Positions 32,650 through 45,249 of a DNA stretch of 64,000 bases are shown piece after piece. This stretch comes from Sequoia sempervirens. Its lineage: Eukaryota > Streptophyta > Pinopsida > Cupressales > Cupressaceae. The translations under genes and the position numbers were made by a program. The notes under the pieces were generated by a model that saw only the letters and a list, made by a program, of their open reading frames with translations, did no database searches and was not told the origin of the DNA. The number at the start of each line of letters is the position of its first letter. Within the stretch, counting starts at the first letter, position 1. Where the stretch lies: contig VDFB02373365.1 in assembly GCA_007258455.2 (NCBI GenBank), positions 225,460,194-225,524,193 on the forward strand, in the 5' to 3' direction.

Positions 32650-34950
32650 AGAGGAGATAAGTCATAGCTTTAAAGTGATACTTATATAAATTAGCTTATC
32701 CCAAGGGCACACCAATACGATAAAGTAATTAAATAAACACAATAAAATATGTAATAGCAAGGAGCCCCCAAACTATTTATTAGATCACTAATATTGCTTT
32801 ATGTCATTGATTTTACAAAGAAAATACTTTTAACATTCAACACTTTCTTTAGAAATACAAATCAAATTTACTTTTGGATCATTTTCTAAGCATTTTTTTT
32901 TGTATCAAGTGCATGGATAAATAATCTTTTTTTTTCTTTGTGTTAGTCATTTTCTATGTGACCTTTGCACATATTTTGATTAATATCGAGTCATTAATTT
33001 TATAGGAACAAATCTCCATCAAGTTATTTAAATAGTAAGCAATCTCTCTAATGAACCAACATCCACTTCTCTATTGTACTTTCTTTCCCTTTCAATAAGT
33101 ATAAAATTAAGAATATGGAATTGACACATTTTTAAATTTTCCTCATAATATTATTGTTCAAACGATAAACCTAAACATTAAACAACCTCTAAAAAATTTG
33201 CATCTACATCATCATACATTTATCTTTTAAATTAAACTAAACATATTATTGCATACTTTACATGAGATACATACAATGCACAAACAATTTAAAAAGTAAA
33301 GTGTGGTCCTTTCATAGACGTCCCTTTAGATTAAGGTTGTCATGAGAGCTCCACATATAAAGACATGAGAAATACTCAAGATAAAATAAGAGAGTCCTTT
33401 GGATGCCATAAAAAAGGATAGTGAAAAAGATAAAAGGTATATCTCAAGGGTCCACCACCCATTTTAAGAGCACAACTATCTAATGAAATATTAATAAATT
33501 GTAATTGAACACTGTCTATATTGAGTTTAAGTCGACATATTGTAACTATAATATCCTATGGTCGAGTTGAAATTTCTAGAAATTGGTGCATATTTTTATT
33601 GTACTTATATTGAAATAATTATGTGTAATAAAACTAAGTTAAATGGTTATGATATTTCATTAGTACCTCAATTTTATTATTACATTTAATACATGGTAAA
33701 TTATTGTGATATTTCATCAAATGTGTTTTTATTATTTAAGTGTGATAAGTTTATATTGAGAGACATAAGTGATAAAGCAGTAGGTGAGTTGTAAAATATA
33801 AATAATATTTAAAAATTAGTTTGTCATGTTATTTTATTAATGTTTTAGATTTGATTTATTACAAAGTAATTAAGTATGGTATTTATAGAAATGTAAAACA
33901 TTTTTTCGAAAAATATATATCATTTGAAATTATTTATCATATTATTTTAATAGTATGTGAGTTGTAAACCTTCATTAACCAATGAAAGAATTATAATAAA
34001 ATAATTTATTTTGTACATAAAATAATTCAGTATCAAAATAATGACAAGTTGATACATAATTTAGAAAAAATGTCTTATATAACTTCAATGTGTCATATTA
34101 TTGTATTAATATTTGAACCTAACCATAACCAATCTATCAATTAAAAAATACATGTTTATTGTGAAATCATTCTTCTTAAATATTAAAAAACTTAAAAAAT
34201 TCATTTTCCACTTTATATCTACAATATCTAGAATTCACTATTAAAAAGGTGATGAATTGATGTAATATTTTAAAAAGGCATGTACTAAAAATAAATTATC
34301 AATATATAGATAACAATTATAGGTTAATGATCCTAATAGAAAATGTTATTTGTAGTCAAGGAGGGAGGGTCCATTGAGAATCCTACATTAGAAGAATGAT
34401 AAGGATTTTTATCAACCCATAAAATATAATTTAAGGTCAATATTTTCATGGTAGTTACTAGGAAAAGAGACTAATAGGAAAAAATCACATTTATTTAGAT
34501 CAATTAGCCTAAGAACTTAATCCATCTATTGAAGATATAATCATCTCTAAATGTTTTAGAAAAGATAGTTGAGGAAGAAAATGTGTAGTTGGAGAACACT
34601 CTAATATGAAAATTCATGGAGAGTAGGTTCAACATTGATGTCTTTAGAAAATGGTGAAGTAGGAAATGGAAGCCAAAAGGGTCTGTGGAGGTTTTAGTGC
34701 TAGCTAAATGGTTTTTCATCTCATTCTTACTTAAAAATGATTGTGTTAAGGTTCTGATAGCAAACCCTACTTCCTAGGTAAACCCTATCTCTTCTTTAGG
34801 ATTTTTTTAAAAACCACCTATTTGGCTCAAAGCTCAAGGGATTCCTCTAAAATTATAGGAGCAAGCATTTATCCAATAGTTATAGCTAAAACCATTAGCC
34901 AAACTATATCCTTTTCACATAGCTACCAAATATATGTTAATATTAGTGTA
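32650..34950. other. AT-rich DNA, nothing recognised
   Basis: 2.3 kb of very AT-rich sequence with poly-T and poly-A runs and no open frame of note, LTR edge or family match. It is the left flank of element F. Confidence 0.55.
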
Positions 34951-35587
34951 TGTTAGTGTTGAGTAGGAAAAGTGATCCTAGGTCCAATTAGGATAACTAA
35001 GATTATCTCATTTTCACTTGACACAAATTAAACACAAATTGGCAAGGGTTTGATGATTAGCTTGCTGCCACAATGGAGAGATAATCCCTTAGTGTTTATA
35101 TTTGTTTTTTAATTGTATGGATGATAAATTTGATGCGTGTTTTTGACAAACCTATTTGACACATAACCCTAGATATGAAAAAATGCAATTTAGTAGACAG
35201 ACGAAAATAGAAAGTTACAAAACAACTTCAGATCTGAAATTGAGATATAGAGAGGAACTTATGATTGAATTTTGAGGTTGAATTGCTTGGTCTAGGGTGC
35301 CCTATGCCCTAGAATAAATTCCTGCTTTTTTAGATCTGAAAGTTTTGAACTAAAGGTTGTAGTTAACACTCCATTTTCCCAATTGTCTTCTATTGAAACA
35401 TCCAAATTTGACCTTCTGACATGAAAATAAGGGAAAGATTGTGTTGTATAGGGGCTTGTCTAAGTCAAACCCTATGTAGGTATTTCTACCTCGACGTATA
35501 GTAATTGATGATGATCAAGAGGGTATGTCCTAGATTAGGCAGAGTCCACAACAATAATAATTGACTAAAAATAATATATAACAAATG
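34951..35587 (-). repeat. 3' LTR of element F, left part
   Basis: TGTTAGTGTTGAGTAGG onward matches TGTTATTTAGG onward at 63156. Shared words include AAAAGTGATCCTAG, AACTAAGATTATCTC and TCTAGGGTGCCCTA. It stops at 35587 where element E enters, with AAATG (35583-35587) as the left target-site duplication of E. Confidence 0.85.
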
Positions 35588-37280
35588 TGATGCAAATAAA
35601 AATACATACCCATCCACAAACTCATAAAACACAAAAGTTGAACAAAGAAAATTAACTACATTCAAATCTGAAAATGATGTGCAACCATGTTGAAATAATT
35701 ACAATATTTATTCAATAATATGATCACCAAAATATTTTTTACAAAATTTGGCTCTCCATGACTATTCTCTCTTACTTATCCTCAAACTTAGTCTTCATCT
35801 CTGCCTCCTGCAAGATTTGAAAATCTTCTCTCCAAAACATCCATGTTGTTGTCTTCATCTCCACCTTACTTCCATGTAGCCTTCCAGCTCTCCCTCTCTC
35901 CTTTTTTAAAACTTTTTGAAATCTGAATTAAAAAGCAATTAAATGCTCACCCCCAAAGTGGCATCCCATTCCTTCAATCAAATATACATTTAATAATTCA
36001 AATCTCTGTTGGAATCTTCTATGTTTGGTATTTAAACCTACTCTCACGTTTTTCTAAAGATGCCCTCCAAAATGGAGGTTTAAACATAGATTTTTTAATC
36101 AATAAGATCAAAAATACTTACCTCTTACCAATCCATAACCCTAGGTCTTCAAATTAATGATGATATCTATATTTTCAGCTCTAAATTTATCTTTGTAATA
36201 GTTGAAAAAAATAATTATCATTTCTTATTTTAGCGGGAGCGATTACATGGAGAAAAGATGAAATTACACTAATAATTTAAAATCCTCCACCACTGCCCAT
36301 TTCAAATTTTAATTTACTTTAAAATATAAATATGAGATAAATAAAATCCATCAAACATTACCTTCTAAGACTGCATAGATAATTTGGAAAAAAAGTTCAA
36401 ACATGTGACTTTGACGCTACACAATGGGTGTTGAAAACTGACTTTTTGCATAACTCCTGCCCAGAAGCTCATACTCACATGAAAAATTGTCTTGATATAT
36501 GAATAATATCATTAAGATGAGTCCCCCCAAAGGATTTTTCTCTGGCGTTTAAAAATATTGAAAATTAATTGTTTCCATAGCCATCTACGAAAAAATTTCT
36601 AATTTTAAATTCTCCTAATATGCAAGGAGTTTGATCATGAAACCTTCACCACATTGTCCAAAATTCATCTAATAATATATCTTCTAAAATATTTTAACCT
36701 AGCTCTTATAGATTTTTAGAAACAATTATTTCCATAAAACTACCTGTGGGAGCCTTAAAACTGCGACAGAGCAAAAACTCAAATTTTGAAAATTAAATCA
36801 CATGAGAGATTTTCCAATGCTAAGAGAACTCACATGTCGAGTAGGAAAAAAATTGTGAGTAGAACTCACAAAATCGAGTTGGGTAATAGAACTACCCTTT
36901 CAGGTTGTAAACCACTTATAGCAAACTCCATCATTGGTTTAGACATAAGGAATTTCTTCCTTTTCCTCTTCTAGCACTTAGCTAAGACACTTGCCATCCT
37001 CCTCCACCAAGTGTACACTTTCTTCTTCCTTGCTATTGTGGACTCATGCCCACCATGACCCATCCACCTTTGCCACATCTCTTCTTCCCTCTTTTCCTTC
37101 TTCATGGGTTTTATCTTATCACAAACTGATCACCTCCACCAAATATCACATGTGGCATCTAGATTTTCCAATGCTAAGAGATGCCAAATGAACCCAAAAA
37201 CACACCAAAATAGAAATCCAAACCAAAAGCTTGTTTTTGGTTGATGTCGATTGTCAGTCCACGTGAATGCTCCTACATCA
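35588..37280 (-). repeat. 3' LTR of element E, expanded by internal duplication
   Basis: 35588-36826 matches 38930-40156 of the 5' LTR. Then, after CCAATGCTAAGAGA, the copy leaves the LTR and enters sequence that belongs to the element interior (36832 onward). It returns to the LTR end at about 37150-37280 (GTTTTTGGTTGATG to CTACATCA). This is an LTR with about 0.4 kb of interior sequence pasted in. Confidence 0.78.
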
Positions 37281-38060
37281 AACATGTCAGGTAGGAAAAA
37301 AAATTGTGAGTAGAACTCACAAAATGGAGTTGGGTAATAGAACTACCCTTTTAGGTTGTAAACCACTTGTAGCGAACTCCATCACTGGTTTAGACATAAG
37401 GAATTTCTTCCTTTGCCTCTTCTAGCATTTAGCTAGGACACTTGCCATCCTCCTCCACCAAGTGTACACTTTCTTCTTCCTTTCTCTTCTGGACTCATGC
37501 CCACCATGACCCATCCACCTTTTCCACATCTCTTCTTCCCTCTTTTCCTTCTTCATGCATTTTATCCTATCACAAATTGATCACCTCCACCAACTATCAC
37601 CTGTGGCATCTAGATTTTCCAATGCTAAGAGCTGCCAAATGAACCCAAAAACACACCAAAATAGAAATCCAAACCAGAAGCTTGTTTTTGGTTGATGTCG
37701 ATTGCCAGTCCACTTGAATGCTCCTCATCAAACATGTCGGGTAGGAAAAAAAATTGTAAGTAGAACTCACAAAATGGAGTTGGGAAATAGAACTACCCTT
37801 TCAAGTTGTAAACCACTTGTAGCGAACTCCATCACTGGTTTAGACATAAGGAATTTCTTCCTTTGCCTCTTCTATCACTTAGCTGGGACACTTGCCATCC
37901 TCCTCCACCCAGTGTACACTTTCTTCTTCCTTTCCCTTGTTGACTCATGCCCACCATGACCCATCCACCTTTTCCACATCTCTTCTTCCCTCTTTTCCTT
38001 CTTCATGGGTTTTATCCTATCACAAATTGACCACCTCCACCAACTATCACCTAAGGCATC
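36832..38060 (-). repeat. 450-bp tandem repeat, 2.7 units, in element E
   Basis: Units begin ACATGTC at 36832, 37282 and 37732, exactly 450 bp apart. Each full unit is about 330 bp of element interior (C-terminal ORF end and 3' untranslated part) plus about 120 bp of the LTR start. The third unit lacks the LTR part and runs into the ORF. The junction at CCAATGCTAAGAGA suggests recombination between the LTR and the interior. Confidence 0.88.
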
Positions 38061-38650
38061 TTTTAGAGCTTCTACATATAAATATGCTACATCCACACAC
38101 CAATCTACAACTACACAATATCTCTTTATATCTTCTTGCACTAACTATTTATGTAAATTCACATCAACTATTTCATCACACAATGTAGAAAAATAAAAAT
38201 TTACCTCTTCATTAATTTGATGCTTCATGTCCACCTACATGCCTTCATTATAATCTTCCTCTACTGCTGTGACTTATACCTCATTATCATTTGCTGCAAT
38301 TTCTCTATGTTCTTTATCCTATAGATCCATCTTCATCTCTTCAATATTTAAATCTCCTCTTAACCACCTATCTATTATTTCCATCTCCTTTATCAATAGG
38401 ATATTCTCTTCATTTTTTCCAAGTTTTTCATCAAAATTTGGTCCTTTAGCATGCAAATATCCTTCTTCATTATCATTGTCTATTGTATCCTTGTTGTGCT
38501 CTTCAACCTCTACCACCATCTCATGCTTGTTCTCCTCTCTATCTTCCAAAAGATATGCTTTTGCCACTACAATCTCATGATCTTCTTCATCCTTTATAAG
38601 AGTTACTCACTTCTTTTTCCTTCTCTCTTTGGCTGCAACACTCATTTTCT
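37875..38650 (-). pseudogene. Unknown charged ORF of element E
   Basis: Reading leftwards: MAKAYLLEDREENKHEMVVE and an acidic stretch (38567-38319), ending NIEEMKMDL; then after stops QINEEVNFYFSTLCDEIVDV, VDWCVDVAYLYVEALKDAL, WWRWSICDRIKPMKKEKREE and WMGHGGHESTRERKKK, ending at 37875. The same order of Trp/Cys and basic motifs occurs in element D. No known domain; a reduced gag or RNA-binding protein is possible but unproven. The two halves are in frame with each other across two stops. Confidence 0.6.
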
Positions 38651-38916
38651 CTACTCTTCTCACTATCATCAAAGCAAAATTTTGCAATATTCTCTCCCTC
38701 ATGTTCACCTGCATACACAACTATGAAATTGTTTTTATCTTTCTTCTTTGATATTTTGTCAAACACTTGCTACACATTCTCAATATTCAACCTCTTAGGT
38801 ATAGATTGCCTCACACTCAACGATCTGTCTACACACAAATAACACACATTCCACTCTTAGGTCCTGGTGCAAACTGCCTCACGTTTGACACTTTTCCTAC
38901 ACACTCAAGAACTCTA

Positions 38917-38928
38917 GCTCTAATACCA
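38917..38928 (-). promoter_or_regulatory. Primer-binding site of element E
   Basis: Minus strand TGGTATTAGAGC, initiator-Met type with one change, one base inside the 5' LTR. Confidence 0.78.
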
Positions 38929-38929
38929 C

Positions 38930-40256
38930 TAATGCAAATAAAAACACATACCCATCCACAAACTCACAAAACACAAAAGTTGAACAAAGAAAATTAACTG
39001 CATTCAAATTTGAGAATGATGTGCAACCATGTTGAAACAATTACAATATTTATTCAATAATATGATTTTTACAAAGTTTGGCTCTCCATGACCATTCTCT
39101 CTTACTTGTCCTCAAACTCAGTCTTCATCTCTACCTCTTGCAAGATTTAAAAATCTTCTCTCCAAAACATCCATGTCCTCATCTCCACCTTACTTCCATG
39201 TAACCTTCTAGCTCTCCCTCTCTCCTCCTTTTTTAAAACTTTTTGAAATATGAATTAAAAAGCAATTAAATGCTCACCCCCAAAGCAACATCCCACTCCC
39301 TCAATAAAATATACATTTTAATAATTCAAATCTCTGTTGGAATCTTCTATATTTGGTATTCAAACCAGCTCTCACGTTTTTCTAAAGATGCCCTCCAAAA
39401 TGGAGGTCTAAACATAGATTTTTTAATCAATAAGGTCAAAAATACCTGCCTCTTATCAATCCATACCCATGGGTCTTCAAATAACTAGTGATGATATTCA
39501 TGCTTTCAACACTAAATTTTTCTTTGTAATAGCTAAAAAAAATAATTATCATTTCTTGTTTTACTGGGAGCGATTACATGGAGAAAAGGTGAAATTACAC
39601 CAATGATTTAAAATCCTCCACCACTTCCCATTTTGACTTTTTAATTTTCTTCAAAATATGAATATGAGATAAATAAAATTCATCAAATATTACCTTATGA
39701 GACTTCATAGATAATTTGGAAAAAAAATTCAAACATGTGACTTTGATGCTGTGCAACGGGTGCTGAAAATTGACTTTTTGCATAACTCCTACCTAGAAGC
39801 TCATATTCACATGAAAAATTGTCAATATATGAATAATATCATTAATATGATTCCCCCCAAAGGATTTTTCTCCAATATTTAAAAATATTGAAAATTAATT
39901 GTTTTTGTGGCCATCTAGGACAATTTTTTTAATTTTAAATTCTCCCAATTTGTGAGGAGTTTGATCATGAAACCTTCACCACATTGTCCACAATTCATAT
40001 AATAATATATTTTTTGAAATATTTTAACCCAACTCATATAAATTTTTAGAAACAATTTTTTCCATCAAACTACCTATGGGAGCCTTAAAACTGCGACAGA
40101 GCAAAAACTCAAAATTTGAAAATTAAATCACATGAGAGATTTTCCAATGCTAAGAGATTCAAAATTAATCCCAAAACACACCAAAATGGAAATCCAAACC
40201 AGAAGCTTGTTTTTGGTTGATACTGATTTCCAGTCCTCCCGGATGCTCCTACATCA
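38930..40256 (-). repeat. 5' LTR of element E
   Basis: A 1327-bp LTR. The minus strand starts TGATGTAGGAGCATCCGGG and ends TTTGCATTA. Without the pasted interior it shows the original LTR structure. Confidence 0.85.
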
Positions 40257-40976
40257 AAATGAGAATGTTACCTTGATGTGAAAACCCTTGAAGAAGAGAT
40301 GTCATACACAAGTTGATTTATGTTGATGGATTAATTCCTTGATTTCTTGATAGCCTTGCAAAAGGTTTACTCACATACGCAATAGATTGTTACAACCAAC
40401 ATGTAGAGGATAAATCAACACATATTCATGATTTTACATGATTGATCATAGTAGCTCATTGAAAATAATTGCTTTCTTCATCTTGATGTCTTTCAAGATT
40501 GAACTTGATTGATGAAAGTGTTGTAATAATGCTACTATAATGCTTGATAATTATTCTCTTGACTACCCTTGACTGATTTTATGATACTTGATTTGCTCAA
40601 TTAAAGTGCTAACTCTCCTTAGGATTTCAAATGATGAAAATACTATGTATTTATATGTAATTCTTCTAATTTCCCAAAAATCAAATGTCTATAGATAACA
40701 ATTAAAATTAGAAATTCAAATAATAAACTATTGAAATCAACATATTCAAATTTGGGGTCACATTAGGTGGACTAGGGTGCAATGCACCCTAGACTAGATA
40801 CACCTTTTTCTAGGTCTAGAAGTATCAAGGAGGAAATATTAAATGTATAATTTGATTTCCCATGTTTGATTTTTTGAGTGTTTATAAAATATGTAATTAA
40901 TGCATATTAGGTCCAAGCACGTAGGGGAAGCAAAACCTAGTGTGAACTTTCAAGGGTGACAATTTTTTATGCTACA
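40257..40976 (-). repeat. 3' LTR of element F, right part
   Basis: Resumes F after E. AAATG (40257-40261) is the right duplication of E. It matches 63770-64000 (CTTGAAGAAGAGATGTCA, CAACATGTAGAGGATAAATC). Ends GCTACA at 40976, i.e. the LTR starts TGTAGC in element orientation. A perfect inverted repeat, CTAGGGTGCA and TGCACCCTAG around one base, lies at 40772-40792. Confidence 0.82.
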
Positions 40977-41030
40977 TTTAGCCCCTACTTTAGTGAGAGT
41001 ATGAACTTATTCTCATACTCACACTAAAGT
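40977..41030 (-). promoter_or_regulatory. Polypurine tract and adjoining hairpin of element F
   Basis: On the minus strand AAAGTAGGGGCTAAA (40977-40991) abuts the LTR start TGTAGC, as in element C. Overlapping it, 40987-41004 and 41013-41030 form an 18-bp inverted repeat with one mismatch and an 8-base loop. Confidence 0.72.
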
Positions 41031-42795
41031 AAGAATATGTCAAGAGGGTTTCAATTATCCAAATATTGAAGAGATAGGATGGTGTTGAATCAAATTGGGG
41101 ATGTTCTAGCACCCAGTATTCAAGGTCATATGGCAAGAAAACATGAGCACAAAGGAACACACATATATGCGATATAATACATCATGAAAAACATGAAGCA
41201 TACACAATGAAGACACACAACATAAAAATAATGTAAAGATAAAAATAATATGAATGAAATGTAAACATGATGTAAACACAATGTAAACAATAAGACATAA
41301 TCAAAACACAAACACACATGTTAGTCCTAAAAGGGATTCAAGTCAATAAGGTAAAGAGACCTCAACCTTAAATTTTCCTCAAATACCAAACATTATCCAT
41401 CGAATTGTTGTTTAGACAAAAATGGTGCTCTCATAAGGATGTTAAATCACTCATTAAACACATGGATCAACTAGAAAGAAAGTTGTGTTATGTTCGGTGG
41501 TCATGTAAAAATGCTCAAATTCATGAATCAACAAGCTCCATTATGCAAAATTCATTAACTACTTTTTAAATCATGCTTCAGGGAGCACATAAAAGTTTAA
41601 CATCATGGGGTATGGATAAATTCTCAATGCCATAAGGGACAGATTGATAACCATGCCTCAATGGGTGTTATAAATAACACAACAACCAAAGGGGTATGTC
41701 AATAAGTCAAATATCACAAGACATCAATGAAATGGCTAGGTGTAATATACCCTACCTTACAATGTCAACATACTTGCTATGTTGGAATTTTAAGGAAAAG
41801 AAGGGGAAGAGGGGATCCTTGCAAAAAATACACAACTCCCAAAAAATAGTTATCCTTGCCCCCCAAGAATAAAGGAAAAGGAAACCATACCAAATATTAT
41901 CATGTTTGCAACCATAGACAACATATGCTTACACTTACTATTGTACCCCCATGAATGGCAATGAGAAAACATGTGAAGCTCAAAATGCCACATAGTGAAG
42001 AGAAACACCATAAAAGAGATCATCATTATTTAGAGTGATTATGTGCATCAACACATGGAAGAGAACCACAATCATTAAGTTTTATTTTATTACTCAAGGC
42101 ATAGTATTCATTTGTGGAATGACCATGCACTTGATGATATGCACAAAATAAGTTATTGTTATAAAATTTCTTACATTTTGGAGGAGGAAGAGTAATCAAA
42201 TGGGATTTGAGAAGCCTCAAAAAAATATGCTCTTGCTTTGATAAAGGTGTAGGAGAAAATTTTTATCTAGTGAAGAAAAGCTTGCTTGCTTACCACACAA
42301 TGTTTTAAATATAGTAGATAATGATACATGAGATGAAGATGAAGAAGGTTGGAAACCTAAAGCCCTTTGTGGTAGATACAACATAGAATTCACATGATCT
42401 TTAACTCGTTACATGTTTTCATTTATCCATTTTTAGAAAGACTTTTATATCAAAGACCATAACATTCTTCCAAATTAGATGGAGAAATAATAGATAAATT
42501 CTCATGAGAAGAATTGATTCTTTTAAGAGAATGCAAATCCCTTGAATGTTTTTCAAAGTTAGGAATCACTAACATTCAAGGGAAAAAAGCTAAAGAGTCC
42601 AAATCACCATTGAGGTGTAATGTTTTTTGATTTGTAGAATTATATTGAGTGAATGAAACACAAGAATCATTAGGTTTATATTGTGAGATTTTAAAATCTC
42701 CAATAAAGGGGGATGTAAAATCTAATCAATCCTAATCATCACCAAAACATGTGTTTGAAGATGAAGCAATATCATGATCATTATGTGTATTGAAA
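41031..42795 (-). pseudogene. Element F interior with a gag-type zinc knuckle
   Basis: Mostly non-coding by eye. At 42220-42026 an open frame has LPPPKCKKFYNNNLFCAYHQ and VHGHSTNEYYALSNKIK, a CxxH-type knuckle as in the gag of Ty3/gypsy elements of this branch, with the last Cys replaced by Tyr. Its position downstream of the protease (52689-52997) in element orientation is opposite to the normal gag-protease order. 41126-41317 is a low-complexity frame and is not counted as a gene. Confidence 0.5.
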
Positions 42796-43654
42796 TGATG
42801 AGGGACACACCACCCGAAACCCACACAAATCACCATAATAGATACCAACACAAAAGATGTGAGATAGAAGAATAACTCACTTTCAATTATTTTCTAGAAA
42901 ATGAAATTATAGATTCAAAACTTATATGCTAAAGTCTCATGGGCTTGATTCATTACAACAAAATCAACTCTAAAAACAAATTATATTATTCAGAGCCACA
43001 ATCTGTACTAATGGAGCCACCTACAACCCCCCACTTAACCCTTTTTATTTTACCCCAATAACCACCCTAGAATGTTCTAGAATGTTCATATTTCCCTTTT
43101 TTTTTGGTGCCCAAAGTCCCACCATTTGATTTCTAGCCTAGGAAGAAATTTTAATGAAATTCACTTTTTAGAGGGGCAACTTCATAGGGCCATAACTTTT
43201 GGTCTAGGTGTCTAATTTGCTATTATTGAATATTGTTGGAAAGATCTCAAAGAGATATACAACCCCCAAGCTCACAAAAGGTTGGTTCGTCAACTTTTCG
43301 AGCTGTTCTGGTGCATCTAAAGTCTTCATATCAAAATTTGAAGCTACATTGGAGAGATTTCTCAAGACAGAAACTTTAATATCTCCCAAACCGTGTAGGG
43401 TATTGAGATGATTCTTTCATGAAAAGAAATGTTTTTTAGTTTTTCTCCTTGGGGTAAATTTTCAATTCCATATGAGCCCGTTTAGGCCAACGTACTAAAA
43501 ATAGTAAATGACCATTTTTCCCTATTTTTGACTCTTGACTATCTTATGCCCCTTAAGTGCCATCATGGAACTCAAAACAGCTAAAGAAATTAAGGAAAAC
43601 CAATTATTTTGGGTGATACAAGATTTCCCTACACCATTGGATGTTCCTGCATTA
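42796..43654 (-). repeat. 3' LTR of the 42796-52456 chromovirus
   Basis: An 859-bp LTR. Right edge CTGCATTA (usually CATCA), then GACACCCAGGATAATTT, the same pol-end wording that follows the LTR at 2339. Confidence 0.87.
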
Positions 43655-43679
43655 GACACCCAGGATAATTTGAAAAGTG

Positions 43680-45080
43680 ACCCCATCACTTCTCAGAAGA
43701 TAGAGGAAAACCAAGATGGTTAACCTCAGCCTCAGACAACCATGATGAATCTTCAACAATCCTTCCTCTCCACTTCACCAAGTACTCCATATATTGCCTA
43801 TTTCTTGTGCTTCTACCCACACAACTATCCTGGATTTCTTCTATCTCCTCCTTTTTTGAAGTAGGTGTTGGAATATTCCACTGTGCTTCTATTGTTTCTT
43901 CATTAATTCCCCCTTCATGATATTCTATTAAATCTAAAATTTTAAAAATAGGTGAAATATGAATTTCATCAGGCAACTCTACCTCATATGCATTTCTTGA
44001 ATCATTCTTCTTCAAGATCTTGCATGGTCCAAAATTCTTCATCTTTAACTTGTTGTATGTACCAATTGGAAACATTTCCTTTCACAAATGAACCATGACT
44101 TCATCTCCTACCTAGAACTCCTTATGCCTCCTTTTTTGATCCACCTTGGCCTTATATTGTGATTTCATCTTATTGATATGTTTCTTCACTTCTTCATGCA
44201 AATTCTTCAAGTGCTCAACAAAATTTTTAGCCTCAACACTACTCTTCTCCCCATTATCCATATTTCTCAATTCAAAAGGTGTTCTTGGACTACTCCCATA
44301 CACAATCTGGAATGGTGATTTACTAGTGCTTCTATTGATAGAATTGTTGTAAGCAAATTCTTCTTGTGGCATAATCAAAATCCCATCCCTTGGGCTTATC
44401 TACTACTTAGCATCTTAGCAAGTTACCCAAACTCCTATTCACCACCTTCATTTGTGCATCAGTCTGTGGATGGTGTGCAGAACTAAACTTCAAATCTTTC
44501 TTCAACTTCTTCCATAATGTCATGTAGAAATAGCCAACAAATTTGGTATCTCCATCTAAAACTATACTCTTTGGTAGACCATGTAGCCTCACCACCTCTA
44601 AAAAAAATTATGCAACATGAACAACATCAGTGGTCTTATGACATAGAATGAAATGTGCCATATTTGAAAGTATATCCACCACCACAAATATGGAATCATG
44701 CCCTCTCTGTGTCCTTGGCAAGCCAAGAAAAAAATCCATGCTAATATCCTCCCATGGCCTCTTAGGTACAGGTAATGTCTAATATAATCCAATATTTTGA
44801 CTTGTTCCTTTCACCACCTGACATAATCTGCAACTTTGTACAAACTTCTTCACATCTTGTTGTAACTATGGCCAATAATAATTTTCACTGACAAGAGCAA
44901 TGGTCTTATCTTGACTAAAATGTCTAGCCAATCCTCCACTATGCTTTTCCTTGATTAGATTCTCTCTCATAGAACTCCTTGGAATGCACAATTGGCTTCC
45001 TCTAAAAAACATCCCATCTTGGATTGAGAAATCCAACCATCTTGTCGTATCCAAAGTAACAGGTTCCAAACAAGCCTTCC
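43680..45080 (-). pseudogene. Integrase-chromodomain of the 42796-52456 chromovirus
   Basis: The HHCC region (45069-44866) ends LVSENYYWP. The core has [11 protein letters not shown] with the first Asp kept, [15 protein letters not shown] with the second, and [19 protein letters not shown], where the catalytic Glu is Lys (usually QTEVVNR). 44378-44112 is the typical NNSINRSTSKSPFQIVYG stretch. The C-terminal frame 44075-43686 is open through GRSTRNRQY and the chromodomain end [20 protein letters not shown]. Here the Trp is intact, unlike in element B. Confidence 0.87.
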
Positions 45081-45249
45081 AAGCTTATGCAAAGTTTGGA
45101 TATTCAGGATACAAACTTTTGAGCTCATTGAACCCAACAACCTCTATATTCATCTCTATCAATAAATTTTTCCTTCTACTTAAGGCATCTGCAACTCTGT
45201 TTGACCTTCCACTCCTATGCTTCAAAACAAAAGTATAACTCTACAAAAA

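Larger units (their letters stand above)
35588..40256 (-). mobile_element. Element E: non-autonomous LTR element, D family
   Basis: 4.67 kb, minus strand, inserted in the 3' LTR of F with perfect duplication AAATG (35583-35587, 40257-40261). 5' LTR 38930-40256; 3' LTR from 35588 to 37280 or 37730, depending on how the internal tandem repeat is counted. The PBS (38917-38928) is TGGTATTAGAGC. The interior carries one unknown charged ORF (about 37875-38650) matching that of element D. No enzyme domain is present, so movement would have needed enzymes in trans. Confidence 0.88.

Noticed and set aside
36832..38060. Possible CRISPR-like or satellite array
   Set aside because: Units are 450 bp, are made of LTR plus element interior, and stop inside the element. 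This is a retroelement duplication.
36991..38188. Repeated plus-strand frames of 66-98 codons rich in Ser, His and Pro
   Set aside because: They are antisense to the E ORF and recur only because the 450-bp unit is duplicated; the minus-strand frame is the one shared with element D.
41126..41317. 63-codon hydrophobic minus-strand frame
   Set aside because: Low-complexity TG/CA-rich sequence (ACATGATGTAAACACAATG words) that gives Cys/Tyr/Val runs; no membrane protein gene is implied.
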